From positions 64,342,392 to 64,406,391 of the forward strand of contig NC_091119.1 in the NCBI RefSeq assembly GCF_040183065.1: a stretch of 64,000 bases of DNA. Direction: 5' to 3'. Positions within the stretch are counted from its first letter, which is position 1. Every line of letters begins with the position of its first letter. A model generated the notes under the pieces. It was given only the letters and a program-made list of their open reading frames with translations, was not told the DNA's origin and did not search any database. This DNA is from Periplaneta americana. Its lineage: Eukaryota; Arthropoda; Insecta; Blattodea; Blattidae. The translations under genes and the position numbers were made by a program. This document shows, piece after piece, positions 1-10,430 of the stretch.

Positions 1-1030
1 TATCTTCCCACCTACGTCTTGGCCTCCCCAAAGGTCTTTTTCCCTCCGGCCTCCCAACTAACACTATATATGCATTTCTGGATTCGCCCATACGTGCTAC
101 ATGTCCTGCCCATCTCAAACGTCTGGATTTTATGTTCCTAATTATGTCAGGTGAAGTATACAATGCGAGCAGCTCTGTGTTGTGTAACTTTCTCCATTCA
201 TCCCTCTTAGCCCCAAATATTTTCCTAAGAACCTTATTCTCAAACACCCTTAATCTCTGTTCCTCTCTCAAAGTGAGAGTCCAAGTTTCACAACCATATA
301 GAACAACCAGTAATATAACTGTTTTATAAATTCTATCTTTCAGATATTTTGACAGAAGACTAGATGACAAAAGCTTCTCAACCGAATAATAACATGCATT
401 TCCCATATTTATTCTGCATTTAATTTCCTCCCGAGTGTCATTTATGTTTGTTACTGTTGCTCCAAGATATTTGAATTTTTCCACCTCTTCGAAGGATAAA
501 TCTCCAATTTTTATAGTTCCATTTCGTACTATATTCTGGTCACGAGACATAATCATATACTTAGTCTTTTCGGGATTTACTTCCAACCCAATCGCTTTAC
601 TTGCTTCAACTAGAATTTCCGCGTTTCCCCTAATCGTTTGTGGATTTTCTCCTAACATATTCACGTCATCCGCATACACAAGAAGCTGATGTAACCCGTT
701 CAATTCCAAACCCTCTGTGTTATCCTGAACTTTCCTAATGGCATATTCTAGAGCGAAGTTAAAAAGTAAAGGTGATAGTGCATCTCCCTGCTTTAGCCCG
801 CAGTGAATTGGAAAAGCATCAGATAGAAACTGGCCTATACGGACTCTGCTGTAAGTTTCACTAAGACACATTTTAATTAATCGAACTAGTTTCTTGGGAA
901 TACCAAATTCAATAAGAATATTATATAAAACTTCTCTCTTAACCGAGTCATATGCCTTTTTGAAATCTATGAATAACTGATGTACTGTACCCTTATAATC
1001 CCATTTTTTCTCCAATATCTGTCGAATACA
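1..1030 (-). mobile_element. LINE (non-LTR retrotransposon) reverse transcriptase, open frame
   Basis: The minus strand reads as one uninterrupted frame from about 1030 to the window edge (roughly 340 codons). It runs [28 protein letters not shown], catalytic YADD at 676-665, [45 protein letters not shown] and GRPRRRWED. These are RT motifs 3-7, the thumb and the C-terminal tail of an RTE/BovB-like or related LINE. The 5' side stops at a TAA microsatellite, so the copy is probably 5'-truncated. The absence of stops suggests a young insertion. The 3' end is outside the window. Confidence 0.88.

Positions 1031-1032
<2 letters not shown>

Positions 1033-1090
<58 letters not shown>
1033..1090. 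repeat. (TAA)n microsatellite
   Basis: About 19 uninterrupted TAA triplets at the junction between two LINE copies, probably the expanded target or tail of an insertion. Confidence 0.95.
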
Positions 1091-1092
<2 letters not shown>

Positions 1093-1273
1093 TGAATATG
1101 AATATGATTATATTGAAAAGATATGGACTCATATTATATCCTTGCCTTACCCTTTTTATTTGTCTAACGTATGTAGATAGTTTTCCCTCAGTGAGCCTGA
1201 TCTAGAACCCTACCTCTTTGTATAACATTTTCACATTCTCTATAAGTTTAGAACTAACTCCCATATTTTCCAT

Positions 1274-4200
1274 TTTAAGGGAATGAACAGGTGAAATATT
1301 CAAATTATGCATTTGTGATGCTAATGGACTGAAATTTTTACCACAGAGTGCTGATATGTATTTAAAACATCCCTATAAATTTCATCAATGTATCTTAATT
1401 AGTTTTGAAGAAATTAATTATTTACCAATTAATACTAATTAATATTTAAAAAATGCTGCATGATGAACGCTTAACATTATGAATTTTAAAAAAAATATAG
1501 AACAGTTCCTCTAACAATAATAAAACATCTATCACATGATTTTTAGTTAGCACTTCTTAGTTTCTGAGAAAAAAATTCAAAACTGGGTGAGTGCCAATTT
1601 AAAGAAAAAAATTAATTTCATGCATCTTAATCAATTTATATCTTGGAAAATAATAAATATTTAAAAAATCCATGTGACAGTCTTTTTTCTTTAGGTAATG
1701 TGGGCTTGTGGTAAAAATTTCATCACAATTGGTTAAGAAATGCATCATATGGAGCAATTTGAACATGTTAAAATGTAATAAAATTTAAAAGGGAGAAAAT
1801 CTAGTTTTAAAGTACAACACTATGTTTGAGTACTTACATGTTATGGAAATTGCTTAAAACCCTCCTGCCTGATATGTTGACCCCTCCTGCTGCTTTTTCC
1901 TACTTTCAGTGACACTTTTTGACAAACGTAGCTTCTTCCTGCTTGTTTTGAAGTTCTCACTGGTTGAAGTAGCTGCTTGCTGCAGTCGACGCTTGTCTCT
2001 CCTATTGCCAATTTTGTATGCTGCAGGAGATAATTTCACTGTTGACACTAAATCTCTCATGGAAATGTTTGCTGTACAACCCATGTTAAATTCAGTCACA
2101 GCAGAAGTAACAGCCACTTCAAGTTTTTTTTTTTTGATACAAAAATTTCTTTTGGGCACTTCCCCCATATCACACTATGAACACTTTCATTCACATTTTG
2201 AGTTTTTCCTGCAGTGCACTTGCTAAGAAGATAATCATTAGCTAGTCTACAGTACACTGGCATGATTTTAGCCACATCAGGTCGCAACACTGTCTTCATG
2301 GTTTTCAAGTCATGCTTCGGAACAGCTTCTTGCTTCGCAATGGCCCGGTTGAAGAAGCACCATGACTTTTCACCACTAGGGCATCTTGAATGCAGGGGCT
2401 TGTCATCCGTGGACATTGCATGGTCAAGTGTTGCATAGATGGCTTTCTTCATCTTGTTTACATCGGGGATATTATCAATAATGGCCTTTCTGTAGCAATT
2501 TTGCAGTCGAGGTATCATTTCTGCAGTCAGACTTCCCTTTTTTTTGCCTCCGATTGAGGAATCTGTCCCTCTCCATTCCCTAACAATATTCTGTAGACCT
2601 TTACCTACTCTCTTAGCAACGTGGTTCACACATTCTTCTTTTCTAATGTCAATGCCTTCACCATAAACTTGAAGCTGCTGAAGGTGATGGTGTGTTTTTG
2701 CATCCCCGTGAGACAATAAGGTTGTGTACCTCATATTACACAACCTAATGGACCGGGTCCAGAGAATTTCTGCAGCTTTCATCTCCATGGCATTTGAAGA
2801 TCCATCAAAATTTTTCTCACAAACACCAGCATCTTTGTGACTTTGATACCACTGTTTATATTCGTCACTTGCAACATCCATTTTTTTTTCTGTCTTTTCA
2901 CAAGTACTGCAATATTTTGACATTATTTCAAAATCTAACACTAGCCCTGTTAAAATATCTATGACTAAACCTAAACCATACTTTGATGTATGTCCACGCT
3001 TCATCCATGTGCCATCGTATGACACACCAATATTTATAACATCACTATCACTAATAGAACTGTCCACTTCCATGTGAGCTCGTCTAACTGCAGAGTGAGC
3101 ATTTCTCAACACATGTTGTCTAACAAGTTTGTTTTCTTCCGTCAGTTTTATCAGGTGAGAGTTGAAGGATGGTGAGCTCAAACCTGCCATACCCATAGCC
3201 ATACAATGTTGTTCCATAGCAGAGTGTCCTTTTCCCATGGTAACAAAGGCGTTGACCATTCTCCTATTTACATCGAAGAGAGGTCGAGTTAACTCAGTGT
3301 TACCTACCTTAGGGCTTGTATACATTTCATTCAACACTGTGTTGCAATTATAACACTTCACTATCACTTTAAATGCAAAGCCTGATGGTTCAGTAAGCTC
3401 AGCTTTTGCACTATCCATTCCACATTCACCACATTTTACTCCTTTATACAGTTCACTCCACAAATTTACATGCACTAATGTGTAGTCTTCACTACACTGG
3501 GGGGCACTTATATTTGAATTATCCTGCAAGTTGCCATATTTTATCAACTTTATCTCACTAGCACTTTGTTTATTATTTGGTTCTTTTGACACTTGATCTA
3601 CATTATCACCAACTAGGCCTAACACATTTTCTTGTTGCACACATTCCACAATAGTTTTGGATTCTTCCACCTTATATTTGATAAATTTTTAGCCCTATTA
3701 GCATATTTTGATCGTTTCTTGCCCTTATTATGAATGTCACTTAGTCTATTCATGTTTAGAAAACTAAAACTATGCCTAAAATGCTAAATGTTGAGTTATA
3801 CACGTGGTCTTGAATGTTATTGTGACGATTCCTAACCTAATGCACTTATACTAACTTATTCACACTAATATACTCAACTAATTGAGTACAAAATTAGTGT
3901 AAAACTTTAATAACATCCTAAATAACACGAAATCAGCAAACAAGTATGAATATTCACGTACAAACGCACAGACTCGAGAATAAACGATCCACAAACAATA
4001 TTTTGCCGTTCACAGTTTCAAAACAAAGTATTTGCAGGGCTGACAGGCAAGCTGATAGTGTATTCAGGAGTGACAACAAACTTAATTTCACTAGATACAC
4101 ACCAGAAAAAAAACTAGCCCGCTTTATTCAAATTACAAAGCTCAACATAAACTTTAGAGCTGACAGCTCGTTTAAAGGGCAACGAAGCACGTGCAAGCAG

Positions 4201-4358
4201 ACATTTAAACGTCATGTGACACGGTTTAAAGGGCTCCCAAATAAAAAATGAGGCCATATTATGAAAGTAGAAGGTTTAAATAAAATTATGAACATAAAAA
4301 CAAAAATTTGTATTTTTTTTCCATTTTTCCACATTTTTCACCTGTTCGTTCCCTTAAA
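1274..4358 (-). mobile_element. Mutator-like DNA transposon
   Basis: Imperfect terminal inverted repeats start TTTAAGGGAATGAACAGGTG at 1274 and, on the other strand, TTTAAGGGAACGAACAGGTG at 4358. They are flanked by ~10-bp direct repeats, CCATATTTTC (1261-1270) and CCATAATTTT (4359-4368), which fits the 8-11 bp TSDs of Mutator-like elements. It interrupts the LINE RT between the AFDSV and RQGxxMSPYLF motifs. The transposase gene lies inside on the minus strand (1854-3670), leaving ~600 bp of AT-rich subterminal sequence on each side. Confidence 0.8.
1854..3670 (-). pseudogene. Mutator-like transposase with a homopolymer frameshift
   Basis: The first frame (3670-2096) opens MEESKTIVECVQ. It contains a zinc-ribbon-like CGECGMD...CYNCN, INIGVSYDGTWMKRGH (first catalytic Asp), LSHGDAKTHHHLQQLQ (second Asp) and KEECVNHVAKRVGKGL, a signature of the animal Mutator-like transposase domain. 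It ends NVNESVHSVIWGKCPKEIF. The C-terminus continues in a second frame (2168-1854), VAVTSAVTEFNMGCTANISM onward, rich in Lys/Arg/Ser. The two frames meet at a run of 12 T at 2124-2135, so one indel there is the only obvious defect. Combined length would be about 610 residues. A sequencing error in the homopolymer cannot be excluded. Confidence 0.82.
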
Positions 4359-4421
4359 CCATAATTTTTTCCTATTGACTGAATCAAAAGCTTTTTCTAA
4401 ATCTATGAAACCCCAATACAT

Positions 4422-4471
4422 ATTCCTAGTGTTGTGGAAGAGAAGGCCTGATGGCCTTAACTACACCAGAA

Positions 4472-4510
<39 letters not shown>

Positions 4511-4535
4511 ATGAATGAATGAATGAATAAATGAA

Positions 4536-4606
<71 letters not shown>
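4422..4606 (+). mobile_element. Short retroposed tail with (AAAT)n
   Basis: A non-coding 3' tail, GAAGGCCTGATGGCCTTAAC followed by about 35 AAAT units (4471-4610), is flanked by AATACAT at 4415-4421 and 4607-4613. It splits LINE-2 coding sequence. A sister copy of the same tail is at 57187-57248. It is probably the 3' end of a LINE or its SINE partner. Confidence 0.6.
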
Positions 4607-4636
4607 AATACATCCCCTTTTTAAGTTCATATATTT

Positions 4637-4707
4637 AACACAAGAAAGTCATATAATACATATTCCGAAGTGATACAGTGTTAAAAGTTGTGTAATCAAG
4701 ATGTATA
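4637..4707 (+). mobile_element. 71-bp Penelope-like element 3' fragment with perfect TSD
   Basis: The sequence matches the right end of the Penelope copy at 17922-17986 (CATATTCCGAAGTGATA ... AAAAGTTGTGTAATCAAG). Both sides carry the perfect 11-bp direct repeat TTCATATATTT (4626-4636 and 4708-4718), so this is a severely 5'-truncated retroposition event inside LINE-2. Confidence 0.7.
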
Positions 4708-5215
4708 TTCATATATTTGTTGTTAATAGTTTTAATAATGAAAATGTTGTCTCTCATCCTTTTCATTTCTCTGAAACCATTCTGAAAATTTGAAATAATT
4801 TTATACTCCTCTAACCACTTTCTTAATCTACTTGATAATAACCCAGTATACGTTTTTCCTAAGCACGCTAATAATGAGATTCCTCTCCTTTCCATTTACA
4901 TAATGGAACTAAAATGGCCACCTTACATAGTTCCAGAATAACATTTTTACTTCTCAAAGCTCCAATATTGAAAATTCTCAATAGTAATGTTCTCCATTTT
5001 TCATTCTTGCCTAATTCTTTCCAACATTGCATTGAAAATCCATCCATACCTGCAGATTTTTTTATCCATTTTCCTCAAAATTTTTAATAATCAATCTGTT
5101 TTGAAGTCTGTGTCCAGTATTTCATTGTACCTTCAAGTAAAACTCCTATCAATATCCAAAGATCTCTCCCCTAACGAGTATTTTCCTTTAATTTATTAAA
5201 ATGATTAATCCGAAC

Positions 5216-5902
5216 CTCTTCCTCACTCATCTACTGTAGTTCTTCTTATCCACAACTTTTCTTCTGCTGTTAAAGCAACCAATTCGTGCCCATTATACAC
5301 TAATATCCACCCCAATTATTCTCCCTTGTATTGGGACACACGCTAAGGTTATTCACTTCACTATGCTTGGCTTCTGCATTCACACATATTCACTTATGTA
5401 CTGAACCCACTCTTATTTGCTGCGTCAATCACTAACTATATATGGAGCTCTGACTTGGCATGTCTATACTCGCTCACGACTTGATGATGACTGCCTTTTT
5501 TAAGTTAAAAATTGTTTTATATAAAACATTTCATAGTATGTTTTGGGAAAGCCATTGATTTAATTCCCAATATGCTCAGTCAATTTAGATCCCGGTTCCC
5601 ACAGTGCGTGTTTCTGTGATGGATTGCATGCTGGGTGGCAGTTCTGCGAACTTGCTTGCAGGAAATCCTGACCACTGGAGGCTGCTTTGTTAGCTGTCAT
5701 GCTGAATTTCAAGATTAGGTTGCTTGCCATTTTTCGTTTTGGCTTGCATGCTGGAACCAAAAATGATATATAGTACCACCGTTGGAACCATGTTGCCATA
5801 TTCCCTGTTTTCCACCTAATTCTGTTTTTCTGTATTCCTTAGTTTCTAAGAAACAGCAATTAAATATCGGACTCTAGCTGTTTTATACTTCTGGTTTGAT
5901 TG
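5216..5902. other. No gene seen
   Basis: AT-rich sequence. A 79-codon minus frame at 5799-5560 shows no family features. A GCATGCTGG/CAGCATGC-type motif recurs at 5625-5760. Confidence 0.4.
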
Positions 5903-6099
5903 AGGGAAGCTGTTGTACCTAGGAACAGTTTTTTAAATTTAAATTTTTTTAATTTTCGTATAAGTTTTTATAACTTTTTATTATTAACAACAATATCTTT
6001 GAAGTGTAAAGTATCTCAGAAAAAAAAAAAGGTTTCAATTAAATAATTTTTGTATAGATTTTTTAAATTTTCCTAAAGTGCTACATACTGTCCCTAGGT

Positions 6100-6300
6100 A
6101 CAGCTGTCAAAAGAAAAAGTGGCCGCTCTCCTGGAACAAAGTTCCCTTCGGGTATCTTCGCTATAATTCGGAGACAGGCGATGTTACATGTTGTTGGACA
6201 ACGTTGCCTGATATCTACAGTTATAATTGAAGTATGGTAGCATTCAGGCCTCTTATTCATGAGGTCCTGCATTCGACTACAACCTCGTGCTTTTTATGTT
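6100..6300 (+). repeat. tRNA-like SINE copy (decayed)
   Basis: Shares AGCTGTCAAAA, AAAAGTGGCCGC and GGCGATGTTACA in the same order with the inverted copy at 8940-8735. The tRNA-like part here is poorly preserved. Confidence 0.45.
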
Positions 6301-6578
6301 CTTTTTTGTTATGTTTTTGAGAGAGACAAACTATACATAATGGCTCCTTTCTCTTTTACGATTATTTTAGTAATTAACATCAGGTTCATTAATATATTAT
6401 GCCATGACTTTATCATTATGATATTGTCGCTGCAAATGGAAAGAAAAAAGATTTTATTCTCAATAAAAATATCTTTCGTGGCATAAACAAAACAAATTTA
6501 CTGGTGTCGGCCTTAAAACATTCAAACAATTAAGCGTTCAAAAAACAAAACAAAAAAAAAAAAGCCACAATTCAATAT

Positions 6579-7165
6579 TTAGTCTATCTTCCTCTTATCT
6601 CGATCATCTTGCAGTCGAGTGGGCATGGAATCGACTAGTCTTTGCAAACAGCGACTGTTCTTAGACACGATATTCCAGGCATTCTGAACATACCCACATA
6701 CATAAGTGTTCTGTCCATGAGCAGGTCTTTCATTGCAAACCCAGCAATCTCCAATCTTTCCTATTTTCTGCCTTCCTCTTAGTCTCCGCATATGATCCAC
6801 ATATCCTAATGTCTTCTATTATTCTTTTCAACCAGAGACCCAACCAATTCCTTTTTCTCTTTCTAATCAGTTTCAGCATCATTCTTTCTTCACTCACTTT
6901 TTCAAACACAATTTTATTTCTTATTCTGTCTGTCCACTTCACACGCACCGTTTTTCACCACATCCACATTTCAAATGCTTCAATTCGTTTCTCTTCATTT
7001 CGTCGTAATGTCCATGTTCCTTCCCCATACAATGCCACACTCCACACAAAGCACTTCACTAGTCTCTTCCTTAGTTCTTTTTCCAGAGGTCCGCAGAATA
7101 TCCTTCTTCTTCTATTAAAAGCTTCCTTTGTTCATGTTTGCAGTTTTTCTTGGGAAGGATAGGCC
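6579..7165 (-). mobile_element. LINE reverse transcriptase 3' fragment
   Basis: The minus strand encodes the C-terminal tail of a non-LTR RT in broken frames: RVKWTDRIRNKIVFEKVSEE, RMMLKLIRKRKRNWLGLWL, IRICGSYAETKRKAENRKDW and RLLGLQ, then a short 3' region. The same tail occurs on the plus strand at 31230-31350. Confidence 0.8.
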
Positions 7166-7439
7166 TAAATGCGGTAACATCCCGTTGCTTTCCGCACACC
7201 ACTATCTCTTTCGCATCTTATTAAATTCCAGGGGACCCAAGCATGGAGATGAGGAGAGTGGATTTGACTAATTGGGCCCTCCGGACTTCACCGAAAGTCA
7301 CGGCAAGGGTTAAATATTAATTCTATCAGGATGTTTGACCCGGTCAGAGACCGGGAAATCTCAATTAGCCTTTGCCCCCCGCATCCTGGACTAGCTTCTA
7401 CGAATCATCAGAAAATCTTAGAGTGTGATTGGGCCAATT

Positions 7440-7545
7440 TTTCCGAAAATGTTTCCACACTTTTGCCCTCGTAGCTCAGCGGACGAACGTCGAAATTTAG
7501 ATGTCAACGTCTCAGGTTCAATTCCTCGTTACTCCTTTTCATTTT
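7440..7545 (+). repeat. tRNA-like (SINE head) sequence
   Basis: CCTCGTAGCTCAGCGGACGA resembles an A box and GGTTCAATTCC a B box, 41 bp apart. The acceptor ends do not pair, so this is a SINE head or tRNA pseudogene rather than a working tRNA. Confidence 0.5.
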
Positions 7546-7650
7546 ATTGTGGTTCAAGATAGTATAATGTAATAATACAAAAAGAAAAACTAATACCAGT
7601 ATTATGCAACTGGATTTTTCCAAACCTAATATTAAATTTATGTTATTTAT

Positions 7651-8030
7651 ATCGCTAAAGAACGATTACAATATAAATAACTAGAATATTATTTATACAG
7701 TATCACTAAAGAACAATAACAGAATATAAATGATAAATATCGGTTTGTTTAATTAATAAGATATTATATAATACTTATTTAATTATCTAAATAAAATAAC
7801 CTATTTTACAAAGAAGATTGGTTATTTGTGTTATAATAATTACTTACATAAAATATAGATTATTTATATTGCGAAAGAACAATAAGAATATAAATAACTT
7901 GAATATTATTTTATAATGCTACTGAAGGAAAACAGAATATAAATGATAACTTGAATATTATCTATATCGCTAAAGAACGATAACAATATAAAAAAATGTG
8001 AATATTATTCATATCGGAATTTCACAGATT
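7651..8030 (+). repeat. ~50-bp tandem repeat, block 1
   Basis: A diverged unit, ATCGCTAAAGAACGATAACA followed by an ATATAAATRAYTTGAATATT-like half, begins at about 7651, 7702, 7868, 7917, 7966 and 8011. Spacing is close to 50 bp except for one gap. Confidence 0.75.
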
Positions 8031-8059
8031 TATTACAGATATATTTAAGAAATTGTAGA

Positions 8060-8540
8060 AGAATAGTAATTAGTAACAGTGTCCTATTTATTCTTCTTGG
8101 AGCCAAATTTGTAACTTTTAAAAGTGTGGTTACTATGTTGAAGTGTATGTGTTGTAACGGATGCTTGATTTGTTATGTATGTGAGTCAGTTATGTGATGC
8201 TTGATGTCGTCGCAATGTCGTAATTATAGTTTGATTGTGTTTGTATGACTATTGTGTATTAATTTATGATGTATGGTACGGAAGGCTGCGTATTTGTGTT
8301 ATAGAAGTGTTACGTATGTGTGTTGTTAATGTTTTTGTATGTTTCAAATTGATACCGGATATTTATTTTGCAATCGCAATGCCTAATTTACGGTTTGTTT
8401 ATGTTTTGTTTACATCGCGTAAGCTAATTTAATTTTCTTTTCTATTTCTCTTTATGCTTATCTTTTTTGTGTATGAAACTATAGCCCTAACATACATATG
8501 TAAAATAGGGCTAATCACCATTGGAGATACAATAATAAAA
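8060..8540 (+). mobile_element. LINE 3' untranslated tail with terminal hairpin
   Basis: Non-coding, T/G-rich sequence splits the tandem repeat and ends TAGCCCTAACATACATATG ... AGGGCTA, then ATTGGAGATACAATAATAA. The stem TAGCCCT/AGGGCTA and the AATA tail recur at 10358-10430, so this is a defined retroposon 3' end. Confidence 0.55.
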
Positions 8541-8735
8541 ATTGTTATTCATATCGTTATAAAACGATAACAGAATACAAATGATGACTTGAATTTTATT
8601 CATATCTCTAAAGAACGATAACAAAATATAAATAACGTGATATCCATAAAGAACGATAACTGAATATAAATGATAATTTGAATAGCATTTACATCGCTAA
8701 AGAACGACTAAAAAATAAAATGAAAACTTGAAGAA
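8541..8735 (+). repeat. ~50-bp tandem repeat, block 2
   Basis: The same unit as 7651-8030, with starts near 8552, 8603, 8642 and 8693. The array predates the insertion that separates the two blocks. Confidence 0.7.
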
Positions 8736-8945
8736 GGCCCGAACCCACAACCTTTGAATCACTAAACAAGCACTCTACCGCTGGCCTACGAGGCGCAGAC
8801 ATGGAACACTTTCATAGTTCGGGAACTGCTTGTACAAGCACATGCATCGTGTAACATCGCCGCGACCCGAAGTGGACTTTGAAAATATTCGCTGTTCACG
8901 AGTGCGGCCACTTTTTTTTTTGACAGCTGTACATAAGGGTGATGT
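8735..8945 (-). repeat. tRNA-derived SINE copy
   Basis: On the minus strand: AGCTGTCAAAAAAAAAAGTG, GGCCGCACTCGTGAAC, GGCGATGTTACA, then a tRNA-like end with GGCCAGCGGTAGAG (A box) and TGTGGGTTCGGGCC (B box). Related to 6100-6300 in opposite orientation. Confidence 0.6.
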
Positions 8946-9441
8946 ACCTTGGGACACAGAATGACATACCTTGGAACATGGTTCAACATAATATTAATGT
9001 AACTAATATTTTATTAGGTTTATATTTCTACAAAATACAGACAATTTACTGTTTTCTAATTATTATTCATTATAAATTTTGCCTTTAAATTTAATATAAT
9101 AACAATAGTGATAATGTTGCTAAGTTTTAAAATAATTCTCAATTTTCTTGACAGGAAACAATATTAGGCTTTCCAGTTAAATGAATTTTTTATTATCCAA
9201 GGGCATATCCTTCAAATGACATTTTGAAAACATATTTCTTAGTGTCCCTTAGGGTTGAATCTTTTCTTTGAGAAGGTGGGGAAGTTAGAACACAATATCC
9301 TCTGAAGGAAAATCAACAATTTCTGATTGCTCATCATATAAAAAAAATAAATTGTCATATTTAGTAAACTTCTTTATATACTGAACTTCAAATTCTGTTT
9401 CACAAATCATCTTACAAATTCTACCGACAAAAAATTTATAA

Positions 9442-9837
9442 TTAGTCTCTCTTTCCTGCTACATGAATGAGAACAAAATTTTCTTCTCGTATTTCTTCTA
9501 AATTCGCTCGAGCAGTGTAATGTTTAAATGGCATCTTCATCATCATTATAATTAGAACAAACACATTCCTCGGCTCATCTGCAATCTCTTCTGTATTATC
9601 TTCTGGAAACACAACTTGTGGCTTCAACTTCTTCCGTTTCTGAACTTTATTCATCATATTTCTCTTCTCACTCAACTTTCTTTTTCTTTCTTCTATTTCG
9701 GTTTTCTCTGGCGTATCTGTTAAAGTGCTTGTCTTTCCTTTTTTAGGATTATGAGTTATTCTTTTCCTGGGAGGAGAATAATTTAGCTTTGTCAAGGTTT
9801 GTCTCTTGATTTTTAATTTGCTACATGGCATTTCCAC
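9442..9837 (-). pseudogene. pogo/Tigger-type transposase C-terminal fragment
   Basis: A 131-residue frame contains STLTDTPEKTEIEERKRKL, the hallmark of the basic linker before the C-terminal zinc-finger region in jerky/Tigger-like transposases, followed by Lys-rich KRKKLKPQVVFPEDNTEE. The Cys-rich end expected next (C-x2-C pairs) is only visible in other frames, so it is decayed. The DDE core is missing. Confidence 0.65.
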
Positions 9838-10357
9838 TAAAGCTGAAACCCCATAAAAGTCATTACTAAATACTGTTTTTGATTACTCATCATAAGAGTA
9901 ACTTATTTACAAAAATATTTAAAATCTAATGAGGTCCACCTGAAGACAGTTGTCCCCAGGTACACCGTCCCTAGGTACATCAGGAATCACTAAAATATTC
10001 AAGTTTTCAAGACTGAGGTACCGAAAACAAGCCAATAACCACATGGATTGATAGGTAGAATAATAGGGTTTACAAATATGGATTTAAGTTTTTGATCATA
10101 TATCTAAAGAATCAATTACAAATAATTCATTAATTTTACAATTACCGATACTTACTTTTTAGGTTCAAAAACAGATTTTTTTTATATAAAATCTCTCCAA
10201 ATTGCTTCAACAAAAAGTAAATCATTCACAGAACAGCTGAATGATGAAATTAAAGTGGTCAATTAAACGAAGTGTTCACAGGTACCTACAACTTGTCCCT
10301 AGGTAAGGCTTACAACAGCTTTCCCTACTTTATTACGACATTTACTATTGTTAATGT

Positions 10358-10430
10358 AGCCCTAGCAAACATATGTAAAATAGGGCTACCCCCCATTGGA
10401 GATACAATAATAATAATAATGTAGGACTTT
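10358..10430 (+). mobile_element. LINE tail copy with terminal hairpin
   Basis: TAGCCCTAGCAAACATATG, AGGGCTA and ATTGGAGATACAATAATAAT repeat the tail at 8480-8540. Only the last ~70 bp was inserted. Confidence 0.6.

Larger units (their letters stand above)
1091..5215 (-). mobile_element. Second LINE reverse transcriptase, split by three insertions
   Basis: Pieces of one RT occur in the right order on the minus strand. 5215-4708 reads AGMDGFSMQCW, then GISLLACLGKTYTGLLSSRL, NFQNGFRE and NIFIIKTINNKYM. 4700-4607 and 4421-4359 together read GMYWGFIDLEKAFDSVNRKK. 1273-1091 reads KMGVSSKLIENVKMLYKE and then [14 protein letters not shown]. Between them sit a 71-bp Penelope fragment (4637-4707), an A-rich-tailed insertion (4422-4606) and the Mutator-like element (1274-4358). 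The LINE carries stops and shifts and ends against the next LINE at about 1090. Clade not assigned. Confidence 0.75.
5903..10326 (-). mobile_element. Degraded pogo/Tigger-like DNA transposon
   Basis: The ends are inverted: AGGGAAGCTGTTGTACCTAG at 5903 and, on the minus strand from 10326, AGGGAAAGCTGTTGTA then CCTAGGGACAAG. A pogo-type transposase C-terminus lies at 9837-9442 (minus). A motif like TGTCCCTAGGTAC recurs in both orientations inside (about 5915, 6089, 8943, 9956, 9972, 10293). The interior is filled by a LINE piece, tRNA-like SINE copies and a tandem repeat. The boundaries are inferred from the inverted ends, not from a clear TSD. Confidence 0.55.

Noticed and set aside
980-1180. 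Poly-Asn frame; similar poly-Leu or poly-Asn frames at 26913-27388 and 45354-45656
   Set aside because: Translations of TAA/TTA microsatellites.
5560-5799. 79-codon minus frame
   Set aside because: No motif, no splice context and repeated GCATGC-type words suggest repeat-derived sequence.
8775-8989. Two overlapping minus frames
   Set aside because: They lie on a tRNA-derived SINE copy and its flank.
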